A stretch of 64,000 bases of DNA from CAZZBK01 sp964652155 (GTDB taxonomy: Bacteria; Planctomycetota; Planctomycetia; Pirellulales; PNKZ01): positions 1 to 64,000 of the forward strand of contig CAZZBK010000002.1 of the NCBI GenBank assembly GCA_964652155.1, in the 5' to 3' direction. Positions 33,235 through 42,623 of this stretch are shown piece by piece. Within the stretch, counting starts at the first letter, position 1. The number at the start of each line of letters is the position of its first letter. Under the pieces are notes generated by a model. That model searched no databases, was not told the origin of the DNA, and saw nothing but the letters and a program-made list of their open reading frames with translations. The position numbers were made by a program, and so were the translations under genes.

Positions 33235-34695
33235 ATGTCCGTCAATAACACTCCAGTCGCCGCCTTAGGCCGTCAGGAATTAATCGGTCATTTACTACAT
33301 AGAATTGCTACACTCATCATTATCGCCGGCACGGCCATCGGGTCAATCTGTGCGGGAGGTCAAGCACAGAGTGCCGAGCCAACTCGTGGACCTAATGTCG
33401 TACTCATCCTGACCGACGATATGGGCTACGCCGATGTCGGCTGTTACGGGGCAACGGACATTCGCACGCCCCATATCGATCGATTGGCGCGCGAAGGGGT
33501 GCGTATGACTGACTTCTACTCGAATGGACCCGTCTGCACGCCAACACGCTGCGGGCTGATGACCGGCCGCTGGCAACAACGGGTAGGACTCGAATGGGCG
33601 ATCGGCGTCACCTCGCAACCACTGGTCAAGGAGGGGGACAACTGGCGAACCGAGACGAATTACCGCCTCGCGGGTCTCGACCCGCGCGAGACCTCGTTGG
33701 CCCGCATGCTCAAGTCTGCCGGCTATGGCACGGCCTGCTACGGCAAGTGGCACTTGGGCTACGATCCTCGCTACAGCGCCACCGCACACGGGTTCGACGA
33801 GTTTTTTGGCATCCTCGGCGGCAATGCCGACATGTACTCGCACCTGTATCGTGACGGGTCCAACGACCTCTATGAAAAAACCGAGCCCACCAAGGTCGAA
33901 GGCTATTTGACCGAGCGCATTACCGATCGGGCCGTGCAGTACATCGAGCAACAGGGAAAGCAGAAACCGTACTTCCTGTATGTCCCGTACAACGCGGTGC
34001 ACTGGCCGTTCCAGCCACCGAATCGGCCTGACACGACGCGCACCTACGACACTTGGTACGCCGGATCGCGTGACGATTACGCCAAAATGCTCGAGGCGAT
34101 CGACACGGGGGTGGGTCGCATTTACGCCGCGCTCGAAAAGGCCGGCACGCTCGACAATACGCTGTTCATTTTCACAAATGACAACGGTGGCGAGGTGCGA
34201 TTGGCCAACAACGCGCCGCTGTTTCATCACAAAGCCACACTCTGGGAAGGGGGCATTCGCGTCCCCTGCGTGCTCCGCTGGCCTGGCAAGCTGCCTGTGG
34301 GCGTCACGAACCGTCAGGTTGGCATCTCGATGGATTTGACCGCGACGATCTTGGCGGCCACGGGCGCTGTGCCCCCCAGCGGACGTTCGCTCGACGGCGT
34401 CAGCTTGCTACCGCAACTGCAAGGCAAAGCCGCGAATGTCGATCGCACGCTCTGTTGGCGTATCGATCGACTCGACCGGAAACAGAAAGCAATTCGCCAC
34501 GGCCAATGGAAGCTGGTGCTCGATGGCACCAACGCGGTCACGTCGCTTGATCTGCTCTTTGACCTATCGAACGACGTCAGCGAACGGACCAATCTGGCGT
34601 ATCAACATCCCGACGTGGTCGCCAAACTTCGCAAGCTATTGGCCGAATGGGAAGCCGACCTGGCCCAGCATCAGCCGACGGTGATCCTGAAGTAG
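33235..34695 (+). CDS. Exported type I sulfatase (arylsulfatase family)
   Basis: A 486-residue protein with an N-terminal hydrophobic signal (IATLIIIAGTAIGSICAGG). The active site is complete: metal-binding Asp61-Asp62 (LTDDMGYADVGCYG) and CTPTR at residues 101-105, whose Cys is converted to formylglycine by an anaerobic or FGE-type maturase. KWHLGY and NDNGGEVRLANNAPLFHHKATLWEGGIRVP follow. Planctomycete sulfatases desulfate algal polysaccharides; the specific substrate cannot be read here. The ATG follows GAGG by 7 bases. Confidence 0.94.
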   Translation: MSVNNTPVAALGRQELIGHLLHRIATLIIIAGTAIGSICAGGQAQSAEPTRGPNVVLILTDDMGYADVGCYGATDIRTPHIDRLAREGVRMTDFYSNGPVCTPTRCGLMTGRWQQRVGLEWAIGVTSQPLVKEGDNWRTETNYRLAGLDPRETSLARMLKSAGYGTACYGKWHLGYDPRYSATAHGFDEFFGILGGNADMYSHLYRDGSNDLYEKTEPTKVEGYLTERITDRAVQYIEQQGKQKPYFLYVPYNAVHWPFQPPNRPDTTRTYDTWYAGSRDDYAKMLEAIDTGVGRIYAALEKAGTLDNTLFIFTNDNGGEVRLANNAPLFHHKATLWEGGIRVPCVLRWPGKLPVGVTNRQVGISMDLTATILAATGAVPPSGRSLDGVSLLPQLQGKAANVDRTLCWRIDRLDRKQKAIRHGQWKLVLDGTNAVTSLDLLFDLSNDVSERTNLAYQHPDVVAKLRKLLAEWEADLAQHQPTVILK

Positions 34696-34716
34696 ATCTA
34701 GTTACACGACAAATAG

Positions 34717-35253
34717 TTACCTTTTATCGAAACGAAATGTTTTCATGCTATTCTCGACGACGTTGTCGTGCTTATCTTCCCATTCCGAGAGACCGGTGAA
34801 TGTAACGACAAACTTTTTATCGCCGCTACTGAAAAAATAGAACACTTGACGCATCAATGTACCATTCTGGTCGCTTTCCACGGTCAGACGGGCTCCTCTC
34901 GCGCCGATAGAGGTTTTGATCTCATCTCGCTTTATCAAGCGAAACGACTTAAATGCCCCTTTTAGGGCAGTCAGATTTGCATCGACATATTTGTCGAGCG
35001 AATCCTTAAACGATTCATCGACGACATTCATATTAGGCGCAAAGTTGCCGGCCGGTGGTCCTGCAACGATTTTAAACTTAAGCCCCGGAAATTCCTTGGC
35101 TTCCCAACCCTCGGGAGGAATGAAAGAAAAGCCCCCCGCCTTTTCAACGTGACGACGTGTCTCGTCAGGTTGCTCGGCCCAAAGTTGGATTGTATTCCCG
35201 GCCAGATAAAGCACGATTGCGATTGTAGTGATGCCAGAAATCGACCTGTTCAA
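34717..35253 (-). CDS. Small exported PsbP/DcrB-like protein
   Basis: A 178-residue protein with an N-terminal signal (ISGITTIAIVLYLAGNTIQLWA). The body, GGFSFIPPEGWEAKEFPGLKF...NMNVVDESF...VFYFFSSGDKKFVVTFTGLSEWED, has the pattern of the PsbP/DcrB/LpqN fold: a PPxGW start, an IVAGPP strand and a final 'S..TF' strand. Start is TTG at 35253 with GGGGGA about 8 bases upstream. Function unknown. It is noticeably less GC-rich than its neighbours. Confidence 0.7.
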   Translation of the reverse strand: MNRSISGITTIAIVLYLAGNTIQLWAEQPDETRRHVEKAGGFSFIPPEGWEAKEFPGLKFKIVAGPPAGNFAPNMNVVDESFKDSLDKYVDANLTALKGAFKSFRLIKRDEIKTSIGARGARLTVESDQNGTLMRQVFYFFSSGDKKFVVTFTGLSEWEDKHDNVVENSMKTFRFDKR

Positions 35254-35313
35254 GATATCATTCCCCCATGACTCAAGTGATTATTCCAGGCGAGGTATTT
35301 TCCACGTTGGGAG

Positions 35314-37743
35314 TTATTTTGCCGCAACGCTGCCGTCTGCAGATTCGATGAACAGCGGCACAACGGTCTCGCTGACAACCGGCCACTGGCCGTGCTGCAT
35401 GACCGTCGCGCGCAGGGTGACGCTTCGTCGGCCGACAAGCGACTTGTCGCTGCCGATGCGAAACGTCATGTTCACCGCCGACTGATCCTCGGCCACCGTG
35501 AGCGGATCCGCCGTGGCCAACGTGGGCAGCTCAGGGTCAGCAATGAGCTCGACACGAGCTTTCGCGGGCAGCTTGACCGTGCGCGAAACCTTGAGGGGGA
35601 TCTCGATCGTGCTCCCCAGCTTCACGACCCGCTCTTTAGGCTCGTGCGACAATTTAAGCAACGCCCCTTCGAGACTCATCACGATCAAACCGTCCATCAC
35701 GCCCGTGACATGACGGATGTTCCCTTTCGGGTCAGGCACTTGCGTCACGCCAATCACGTTGATGCGGGCCGTTAGACTGGTTTCGAGCCACTCGGGCATG
35801 AAGACAGGGTACTGCACCTGCTCGACTCCGGCGGGGACAAGCAGGTCGGGGCCACGGATGCCGCGCCGCTGTCGCTGCTGGGCCGAGGCCATCCGCAACT
35901 GGACCGGCCCTTGATAATCTTCGAGCCGCTCGATGAGCACGTCGGCCGGATACGTCGTGCCGCGATTGACGAGCCGTCCGCCATCCTGCACGGCTGACTT
36001 GACTTTACAGCGCGTCTTGAGCGTGGTGGTCACCAACACGGGGCCTGCTCGACGGACCAGCGTGCGGTCCTCGACCGTGGCTGTGGCCACGACCATCGCC
36101 AACGTGGCGCTGGCAGCTTCGTTGTCGGCCGATTCGAGGGGGACCTTCAGGTCGCCGGGGGCAGGCTTACGGGCCCCTTTCGCCTTCGGAGCGGGTTTGG
36201 GTTTGACTCCCTTGACCGGAGGCATGGGTGCCGCGGCGGGAGCTGGCGGCGGGGGCACCTTGACGCCCGCAGGCAAATGCTCCAACGTCAACTCGATCGG
36301 CTCGTCCCATGCGCCACGCCGCTTGCTACCAACGACCATGTCCCCTTTGCCCCCTAGTTGAAGGTCAAACTTTTCCGGAGGCACGATCGAAAAATCGAAC
36401 ACCGTGTCAGGGTCCTCGACGAGCAAGCGATACACATGCGCTTTCGTTGGCTCGCTGCCGGACAAGTCGCTGACAATCAATTCATACACGCCGTCTTCAG
36501 GCGCGGTAAAGTCGACCGCCGCGTCGATGGTATTGAGCAGGTCGTCGTTGCGAATCAGCTCTTTGCCTTCAGTCGACACAATGGCAATCGACGGATCGAC
36601 GGGCGTCCCCAGCTGCGCGGCCTCGGCCGTGATTCGCAGCAGGTCCCCTTTTTTGGCCTCGAACGTGTAACGGTCCAACGGCATTTGGCTCTTCGCATCG
36701 AGCCGATCGAGCGTGCCGGTCAGAGCGGTCGGCAGCGTCAATCGTCGCTGTGCCAACTCTTCACTCGCGCTTTCTCGCGTGTCCGTATTATCGTCGAGCA
36801 AGACGGTCACACTCGTGCGACCAAAGGGTGTATCAAACGCATGCGTGTACTCAGCGCCCGTTGCGCTGGCTGGCACGACGATGGCTTGCGTGACCGACTC
36901 CAGTTTTTTCGCGCCGGTCGCGACTCCCCAGCCCAGCACCTCAACGCTCGTCGATTGCCCTCGGGCAACGACGCGCGGCACGGTGGTCACGCAGCGAGGG
37001 CCCTGCTCGATGGTCAGGCGGTACACATAGCCTCGGTCGCCGCCAAAATCGACATCTTGAATACTGACCTCGTACCAGGCATTGGCCTCGGCCACGAACA
37101 TTCCCTGCGCACCGCGACCGATCGTGTCGGCCACGTCGCTCACGAGCGCGCCGTTCTGGTCGCGCACCGTGACCACGCCATTGAAGGGTTGCCCAAGACG
37201 ATCATCGAGCCGACAGGTCAGCAATCCTGCCGATGAGGTCTTGAAGCGATAGGTGTCGATCTCGGTGATCTTGGCGATGCGGCCCGACACAACGACGGGC
37301 AGGCTGGGCAGTTCGATCGGAGCCGTATACTTGTCCGGCTCGACGACTTCGCCGTTGTGGCTGACGATGAACGTGCCTGTGTTTGTGCCGCCGTTGGCGT
37401 TGGCGGCTTGCCAACGGACAGGCCCTGGGGGCATGTCGGCGGGAATCGTGATCTTCGCGGGCACTTCGCGCGGCAGCGGCGGCTGAGCCAAACCGGCCTT
37501 GGTGCCGAACCAATACGGTGGCGGCGTGAGGATCGGTTCTCCGGCCGGGCCGGTCACTTCGAGCTTGAGCCGTGGATCGTGGACGAACAGTTGCATGTCA
37601 GGGGTCCAGTCGTAGGTCCCCAACCGCACCTCGACGGTCGTCCCGGCTCGTCCTCCCGGCGGATACACATAGCCGATTTGAGGCCGCACATTGTTAGCGG
37701 CCACTTGCCCAAACGCCAGAACAACCAGCAGGGTGGAAATCAT
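35314..37743 (-). CDS. Large exported PPC-domain protein
   Basis: An 809-residue protein with a signal peptide (MISTLLVVLAFGQVAA) and the planctomycete opening RPQIGYVYPPGGRAGTTVEV, followed by several beta-sandwich modules: pre-peptidase C-terminal-like segments with 'D.Y.F....G..L' (residues about 165-245 and 345-440: LDRYTFEAKKGDLLRITAEA) and a Pro/Lys/Ala-rich linker (about 490-530). Such proteins usually accompany DUF1549/1553 or sulfatase genes and are predicted periplasmic or surface structural proteins without enzymatic motifs. Confidence 0.8.
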   Translation of the reverse strand: MISTLLVVLAFGQVAANNVRPQIGYVYPPGGRAGTTVEVRLGTYDWTPDMQLFVHDPRLKLEVTGPAGEPILTPPPYWFGTKAGLAQPPLPREVPAKITIPADMPPGPVRWQAANANGGTNTGTFIVSHNGEVVEPDKYTAPIELPSLPVVVSGRIAKITEIDTYRFKTSSAGLLTCRLDDRLGQPFNGVVTVRDQNGALVSDVADTIGRGAQGMFVAEANAWYEVSIQDVDFGGDRGYVYRLTIEQGPRCVTTVPRVVARGQSTSVEVLGWGVATGAKKLESVTQAIVVPASATGAEYTHAFDTPFGRTSVTVLLDDNTDTRESASEELAQRRLTLPTALTGTLDRLDAKSQMPLDRYTFEAKKGDLLRITAEAAQLGTPVDPSIAIVSTEGKELIRNDDLLNTIDAAVDFTAPEDGVYELIVSDLSGSEPTKAHVYRLLVEDPDTVFDFSIVPPEKFDLQLGGKGDMVVGSKRRGAWDEPIELTLEHLPAGVKVPPPPAPAAAPMPPVKGVKPKPAPKAKGARKPAPGDLKVPLESADNEAASATLAMVVATATVEDRTLVRRAGPVLVTTTLKTRCKVKSAVQDGGRLVNRGTTYPADVLIERLEDYQGPVQLRMASAQQRQRRGIRGPDLLVPAGVEQVQYPVFMPEWLETSLTARINVIGVTQVPDPKGNIRHVTGVMDGLIVMSLEGALLKLSHEPKERVVKLGSTIEIPLKVSRTVKLPAKARVELIADPELPTLATADPLTVAEDQSAVNMTFRIGSDKSLVGRRSVTLRATVMQHGQWPVVSETVVPLFIESADGSVAAK

Positions 37744-37851
37744 CTCGATCCGCTCGCGAAGAGGTGTAATCGGTTGGGTACGGCGGCCGACGCCGCGCCT
37801 CGGCAGGCTTCTATCAGGCTAAACCATGCCGGGCGAGAGGTCAATTTGACC

Positions 37852-38304
37852 TCATTTCGCCAACCGTGCCCGCAACTGTCGCCAGGAGTTTTCGATGATT
37901 TGCTCGGCGGCGGCTTTGATTAACCCCGGACTTACGGTGGCGATCAGCCCTTTGAGCTGACTCACCGTCGACCGCCACTGGAGCTTCGAGTGGGGGCCGT
38001 GACGCTCGATGCTTAGCCGTGACTCGATCTGCATCGAGACACCGATGCCCGAGGCCTCGACCCGCATCACGGCCGATTCAGGCGATTGCAGGTCGGAGAG
38101 TTTGATGAGCAGCTTCATCGTGCCACGCAGGAATGAGAAACCCGGCCGCACGACGGCGCGAAGCGTGTGGTCGTCGACCCGCTCGCTGCTGACCAGATCG
38201 GGAATGTCGTCGCGGACGGCGTCGATATCGGTGAGCGTGGCAAACAGCGTCAGGGCATCGACCTGAAAATCCTCGATCCCGCCAAACTCAAGCGGCGCGG
38301 CCAT
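37852..38304 (-). CDS. SRPBCC-fold protein (CoxG-like)
   Basis: A 150-residue cytoplasmic-looking protein; MAAPLEFGGIEDFQVDALTLFATLTDIDAVRDDIPDL, a central VRPGFSFLRGTMKLLIKLSDLQSP and C-terminal SQLKGLIATVSPGLIKAAAEQIIENSWRQL match the CoxG-type START/SRPBCC fold (hydrophobic ligand pocket). GGAGGAA precedes the ATG by 7 bases. It is the last gene of the ABC/DUF3299 run, 20 bases after the preceding gene. Confidence 0.78.
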   Translation of the reverse strand: MAAPLEFGGIEDFQVDALTLFATLTDIDAVRDDIPDLVSSERVDDHTLRAVVRPGFSFLRGTMKLLIKLSDLQSPESAVMRVEASGIGVSMQIESRLSIERHGPHSKLQWRSTVSQLKGLIATVSPGLIKAAAEQIIENSWRQLRARLAK

Positions 38305-38324
38305 GGTGCGTTCCTCCGTGCAGA

Positions 38325-39443
38325 TTAACGACCGACATTCAAGGGAGTAAGACTCGATTCAGCTTGCTGCCAACGCCGCGGCGAGGCGAGCTTGAGCTGC
38401 GACCACACGGCGCGAGCCTCGTCGAGCGGGCAACGTGTGAGGTACCCTGCGATGGCGCGGTCGGCCTGCGCGTCGAGCGGGGGCGATTGCCTGGCCAGCG
38501 TGATGACGCGCGGCAGATAGGCCCACGCCTCCCAGCGAGCCAGATCGACGATGGCCGTCGCGATGGTATCGACGCGCTCGAGCAACAAGCTCATCGAGCG
38601 GGCCAAGCGAGCCTTGTCGATTTGGCGACCAAACTCGTAGTAAAAACGCAACGCGGTCACGGCATGCAGCACGTCGCCGCGCGCTGAGTCACGGCGAGCT
38701 AAAATGTGCTCGTCGAGCAACTGTAGCCCCGCCTCGCCTTCGAGCACCAGCAAACCGCCGAGCACGCCATCGAAGCCCGATCGATAATCGTTCGCCGGCG
38801 CGGTGACGAGCATGCGAAGCAGTGTGCGGTTGGCTTGGCGGTCGTCCTCATGGCGAGCCAACCCCAGCGCCAGGCCATAAAACCCCTTGCGCAGTTGGGG
38901 GATGTCCGGGTCGACAATCCAGCGGCGGATGTCGGCCATCGGCAGTTTGTCCGCGACCGCCTCGACCGCGTCGTAGGGCGCACGACCGAATTCGGCATAC
39001 GCGTCGTCGGCGATCGCCCCTTCGCGATGCTCAAGGAACCGCACGAAGTACGCGAGTCGCTCGGCGGCGCTCTGCCGGAGGTTAGGCGAGCGGACAAAAT
39101 AGGCATAGCCGACTTCATCCACCGGCCAGCTTTCCCAACGCACGCTCTGGGGCTCGGTCGAGATCGAGCCCACGAGGATCAACAAGCTGCCAGCGGGGGA
39201 CGAACTGGAGCAACTCAACTCGTGGCCCACGGCATAGCGTTCGGGCCCCTTGAGTCGGCTGCGAATGACGACCGTCGCCAGGTTGTTCTGCGTGCGGATG
39301 ACCTCGCAGAGCAAGACGACGTCGGCAGCTTCGCGTCGCTCGGCCCAGGTGGGCTCGGTCGCCGCGCAAAACGGACACGCGTCGAGCATCACCGGACAAG
39401 CGAACAACGCCAGAGCCACGAGCGGAAGGAACAGCAATCTCAT
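38325..39443 (-). CDS. CPFC-motif exported protein, copy 1
   Basis: A 372-residue protein with a signal peptide directly followed by CPFC (MRLLFLPLVALALFACPVMLDACPFCAA). Unknown family, but clearly paralogous to the protein at 40895-42439: both have CPFC at the mature N-terminus, DAYAEFGRAPY/DAYDEFAKSPY, RRWI/IRWIQ, DLARWEAWAYLP/DLARWEDWGSLD and CPLDEARAVW/CPLPEAKQAI. The middle is helical and repeat-like, similar to HEAT repeats. A CxxC at the mature N-terminus suggests metal binding or redox. It sits in the same operon as an ABC transporter and two DUF3299 proteins. Confidence 0.78.
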   Translation of the reverse strand: MRLLFLPLVALALFACPVMLDACPFCAATEPTWAERREAADVVLLCEVIRTQNNLATVVIRSRLKGPERYAVGHELSCSSSSPAGSLLILVGSISTEPQSVRWESWPVDEVGYAYFVRSPNLRQSAAERLAYFVRFLEHREGAIADDAYAEFGRAPYDAVEAVADKLPMADIRRWIVDPDIPQLRKGFYGLALGLARHEDDRQANRTLLRMLVTAPANDYRSGFDGVLGGLLVLEGEAGLQLLDEHILARRDSARGDVLHAVTALRFYYEFGRQIDKARLARSMSLLLERVDTIATAIVDLARWEAWAYLPRVITLARQSPPLDAQADRAIAGYLTRCPLDEARAVWSQLKLASPRRWQQAESSLTPLNVGR

Positions 39444-39474
39444 GACGGTTCCTGTGCTTGCCGCTGGGCAAGCG

Positions 39475-40134
39475 TCACTTGGCGTTTTCGCCGTCGAGAT
39501 GATAAATGGCGCGAACGACACCGTCGGCATCGGCGACTTCTTGGATGGAAAAGGTCCCCTCGACCGCGATGGGACGCGTGGTGAAATCGGCCGACTTGCC
39601 CGGCTTCATGTCGACGATCATGCAATCGTAGACCCAGGCACCGGGCCCGAAGCAGCACTCCATGTTGTCGCGCATGAGCACGAATTGAGTGAGCCCCCGT
39701 TGCTGAAAGCCGGGGAGAATGTAACCGCGCACACGCACTTTTTGACCGGCCAAGGCTTCGATCTGCTCGGTTAACATCTCGCGCGTGAACGGGTCTTCCT
39801 TGCTCTTCATGTCGAACTTCACGGTGTCGAACGTGATCTCCTTCACACCGCCGACGGTCTTGAGCCGCTCGGGATTGGGTGTGCGCAACTCCGACTTGAC
39901 CACCGGTGCCGCTGCCGGTTCAGAAGCGCTGACCGCCGTAGGCTCGACCGGCGCGGAAGGCTCGGCTGCGGGGGGCAACGGTTGGACCTCAGCCGTCACC
40001 ACAGCCGGCGCAGGCTCGGTCGGAGCAACAACGCTGGTGCCCGATTCGGCCTGCGTGCAGCCGACCACAAGCAGGCCGAGCGTCAGTAGGCTGAGACAGG
40101 CCGAACGACGAGTGGAGTCAGGCATTGCTGTCAT
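39475..40134 (-). CDS. DUF3299-family lipoprotein
   Basis: A 219-residue protein with lipobox LVVGC (MPDSTRRSACLSLLTLGLLVVGCTQ), a Pro/Ala/Val-rich linker, and a C-terminal DUF3299 domain: KVRVRGYILPGFQQRGLTQFVLMRDNMECCFGPGAWVYDCMIV. The ECCFG double-cysteine is shared with the membrane-bound copy next door. Its ATG overlaps the upstream gene's stop by four bases. DUF3299 proteins occur with MacB-like ABC transporters in the zinc-regulated zrg locus of Vibrio (recalled, not checked). Confidence 0.82.
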   Translation of the reverse strand: MTAMPDSTRRSACLSLLTLGLLVVGCTQAESGTSVVAPTEPAPAVVTAEVQPLPPAAEPSAPVEPTAVSASEPAAAPVVKSELRTPNPERLKTVGGVKEITFDTVKFDMKSKEDPFTREMLTEQIEALAGQKVRVRGYILPGFQQRGLTQFVLMRDNMECCFGPGAWVYDCMIVDMKPGKSADFTTRPIAVEGTFSIQEVADADGVVRAIYHLDGENAK

Positions 40135-40817
40135 TGAATGCTACTGGCTTCGATGTGATACAGCGCCCCGTTGAGACCATCGACCGGCCCCCCCTCGCGC
40201 ACATGGAAGACTCCCGCCACCTTGCGCACACGCCGACTGAAATCGACACTCAAGGGGGGAGTGAGCGTGACGCGAATCATGTGCGTGACCGGAGGCGTGC
40301 CTCCAAAGCAACATTCGTCATTATTGTAGCATAAAATAAACTCGTTCAGGCCGCGACTCTTGCGGCCTGGGTACATATAGCCTTTGACGAACACCGGCTG
40401 GCCATCGAGCGCCAAGGCGGCCGCGCTCACGCGATCCGGCATTTGCGGGTCGGGCTGCAACTCATCATAGCTGATCGGCGTGCAACCTTCGGGCACCTCG
40501 ACGAGCCGAACGTAGGCGGCAAAGCTCCAGCCTCCCAACCAGCAGGCCGCGCTCAACACGATCCCCGCCAAGGCGAGCCCTTCGCCCGACCAATCCTTGC
40601 TCTGACGGCGGATCGTCCACAGCGAGAAGGCTCCGGTCGTCACGCCTAACGCGGGGATCACGGCCAACGTGGGGTCTAAAAACGCCACGACCGACATGAT
40701 GCCCAGCAGGCACGCGATCACCGCCGAGCGGGCAATCGGTCGGTAAGCAAAGTCATGCTCGATCGCGCCTGACGAGCGGGGAGATTGAAGCGGTGCGGGA
40801 TCGAGCGAGGCGTTCAT
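40131..40817 (-). CDS. Membrane-anchored DUF3299-like protein
   Basis: A 228-residue protein with two to three N-terminal hydrophobic helices (SAVIACLLGIMSVVAFL, TLAVIPALGVTTGAFSLW, GLALAGIVLSAACWLGGWSFAAYV) and a C-terminal domain paralogous to the neighbouring lipoprotein: FVKGYMYPGRKSRGLNEFILCYNNDECCFGGTPPVTHMI. The start at 40817 is chosen because the longer frame would overlap the upstream gene. The downstream coupling (ATGA) with the lipoprotein copy suggests the two act together. Confidence 0.8.
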   Translation of the reverse strand: MNASLDPAPLQSPRSSGAIEHDFAYRPIARSAVIACLLGIMSVVAFLDPTLAVIPALGVTTGAFSLWTIRRQSKDWSGEGLALAGIVLSAACWLGGWSFAAYVRLVEVPEGCTPISYDELQPDPQMPDRVSAAALALDGQPVFVKGYMYPGRKSRGLNEFILCYNNDECCFGGTPPVTHMIRVTLTPPLSVDFSRRVRKVAGVFHVREGGPVDGLNGALYHIEASSIQ

Positions 40818-40894
40818 GTGCGGTGAGCCCAGTGGCTGCAAGCGGCACCGCTCGTCGCTCCGTGACCGAGCCCGTGCCGCGGATGGTTCGTCGA

Positions 40895-42439
40895 TCAGCT
40901 CCGAGATTGCTCGCCGCCGCAGAGCACCGCATGGATGAACCATGTGAGCCCGACGGTCGACAATCCAGCCCACAGCAACACGTAAAAACGGCTCGACGGT
41001 TGCGGCACGACAGGTGACTCGCCGGGCGTGTGGATCGCGCTGGCGAGCGCTAATCGCGGCTCGCTGTCGATGGCGGGTGCAATGTCGCCCCGCGCCGAGG
41101 TGAGCTGCGCCAGGGCCTCGGTCGATTCAACCGCAATGGCCACGACCTGATCGTCGATCTCCGGCACGGTCACGACGGGGCGTTGATTTTCGATCAAGCG
41201 AGCGCCGTCTCCCGCGTCGGGCTTGGCAGGCTTCTTTTTCTTGTCGTCCGGGCGCACGGCCGAGGGGGGCGGCTTCACGCCTCCGAGCGGAAAAAATTGA
41301 CTGGCCCGCTTCACCGACTCGGGATCGATCTTGGCCAAGTCATCAATCGCTTGCTTGGCCTCGGGCAGCGGACAGGCGCGGAGAAAATTGATCACCGGGA
41401 CACGCACCCAAATCGAGTCTTCCTTGGCCTCTTTGAACAGCGTGACGAGTTTATCGAGCGAACCCCAATCTTCCCAGCGAGCCAAGTCGGGGATCACCAA
41501 GTCGGCCAGTTGCGGCCGATCCAGCATGTGACGCAAGGCATCGAGCAATTTAGCCCGTGGTACGATGGTCGTTTCAGTTCCATGAAACCGCAACGCCATG
41601 ATCGTGGCGTAGGTGTCGGTGTACTCGGCCTTCTTGTTCTTGAGGAACAATTCGACGATCAATGGCAGGCCGTCGGCGCCGCGCAGGTTGAGGTAGCAGG
41701 CGACCAGGGCGTCGAGCGAGGTGCGGACTTGACGGTCTTCGTTGCGAATCAGGTTCTCGAGCAGCGTGACATCGTCATTCGTGCCGCACACGCCGAGCAT
41801 CGTCAGATATAGGCGACGGCGCGACGTGGACACTTCCTTGTCTTGAATCCAACGGATGAGCTTCTCACGCGGCATACGTGACTTGAGTGCCTGCACGTCG
41901 GCGTACGGACTCTTGGCAAATTCGTCATAGGCGTCACCGGCCAACAAAGCGTCGGCGTCTTCAAAGTAGTCTTGGAAAAATACCAGTCGGTTGGCACCGG
42001 TCTCGGGGAGCTTGACGATCTTTTCGAGATACTCGACCGCGCGTGGGCTGAGCATCGTCGGCGTCGACCAAGCCAAGTTCTTGGGATCCACGCCGGTGAC
42101 AAAAAACTGCGTGCCGCTCGGGTGCGTGCCAAAGTACAAGACTTCGATTTCCTTGGTGGCCCCGAGCAGCTTTTCTCCCTTGAGCACTTGCACGATCGCA
42201 AACTTGGTTTTGACCGGATCGCGAGGCGCGACCGCGCCGTCGGGCGCGGGACCGGCCGACTTGGGTGCGTCGTTCCCCTTGTTAAGGCGCACGATCAGTG
42301 CGGCGTCGGCCCCTTTGATTTCTTCGCTGAGTGTTTGTTGCACCGCGCTACAGAAGGGGCAGGAGTACACGACTCCGGAGAGGGCAACAAACAACGCGCT
42401 GGCAACAACCAACACCGAAAACGCTGTGAAACGAAACAT
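40895..42439 (-). CDS. CPFC-motif exported protein, copy 2
   Basis: A 514-residue paralogue of the protein at 38325-39443. Signal peptide then CPFC (VVASALFVALSGVVYSCPFCSAVQ), a long helical HEAT-like region, and an added C-terminal tail with Lys/Pro-rich linker (KKKKPAKPDAG) and a transmembrane helix (FYVLLWAGLSTVGLTWFIHAVLCG), so this copy is membrane-anchored with the repeat domain outside. It lies between the ABC permease and the DUF3299 pair. A start 9 codons upstream (42466) is possible. Confidence 0.78.
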   Translation of the reverse strand: MFRFTAFSVLVVASALFVALSGVVYSCPFCSAVQQTLSEEIKGADAALIVRLNKGNDAPKSAGPAPDGAVAPRDPVKTKFAIVQVLKGEKLLGATKEIEVLYFGTHPSGTQFFVTGVDPKNLAWSTPTMLSPRAVEYLEKIVKLPETGANRLVFFQDYFEDADALLAGDAYDEFAKSPYADVQALKSRMPREKLIRWIQDKEVSTSRRRLYLTMLGVCGTNDDVTLLENLIRNEDRQVRTSLDALVACYLNLRGADGLPLIVELFLKNKKAEYTDTYATIMALRFHGTETTIVPRAKLLDALRHMLDRPQLADLVIPDLARWEDWGSLDKLVTLFKEAKEDSIWVRVPVINFLRACPLPEAKQAIDDLAKIDPESVKRASQFFPLGGVKPPPSAVRPDDKKKKPAKPDAGDGARLIENQRPVVTVPEIDDQVVAIAVESTEALAQLTSARGDIAPAIDSEPRLALASAIHTPGESPVVPQPSSRFYVLLWAGLSTVGLTWFIHAVLCGGEQSRS

Positions 42440-42623
42440 AAGCGTCAGTCTCAACGATAAATCCATTGTTCGCGAACAAAGCCCCACCGGCGAGCGATGC
42501 ATGTTGGACGCTCGGAACCATCCACGAGTCACAATCGCGCGGCCGCAATTCTGACCCAGATTGCCCTAAATCCAACCCAACTCACCAGTTGGCATCGTTT
42601 CCATCCACACTCATCGTTCCTGA

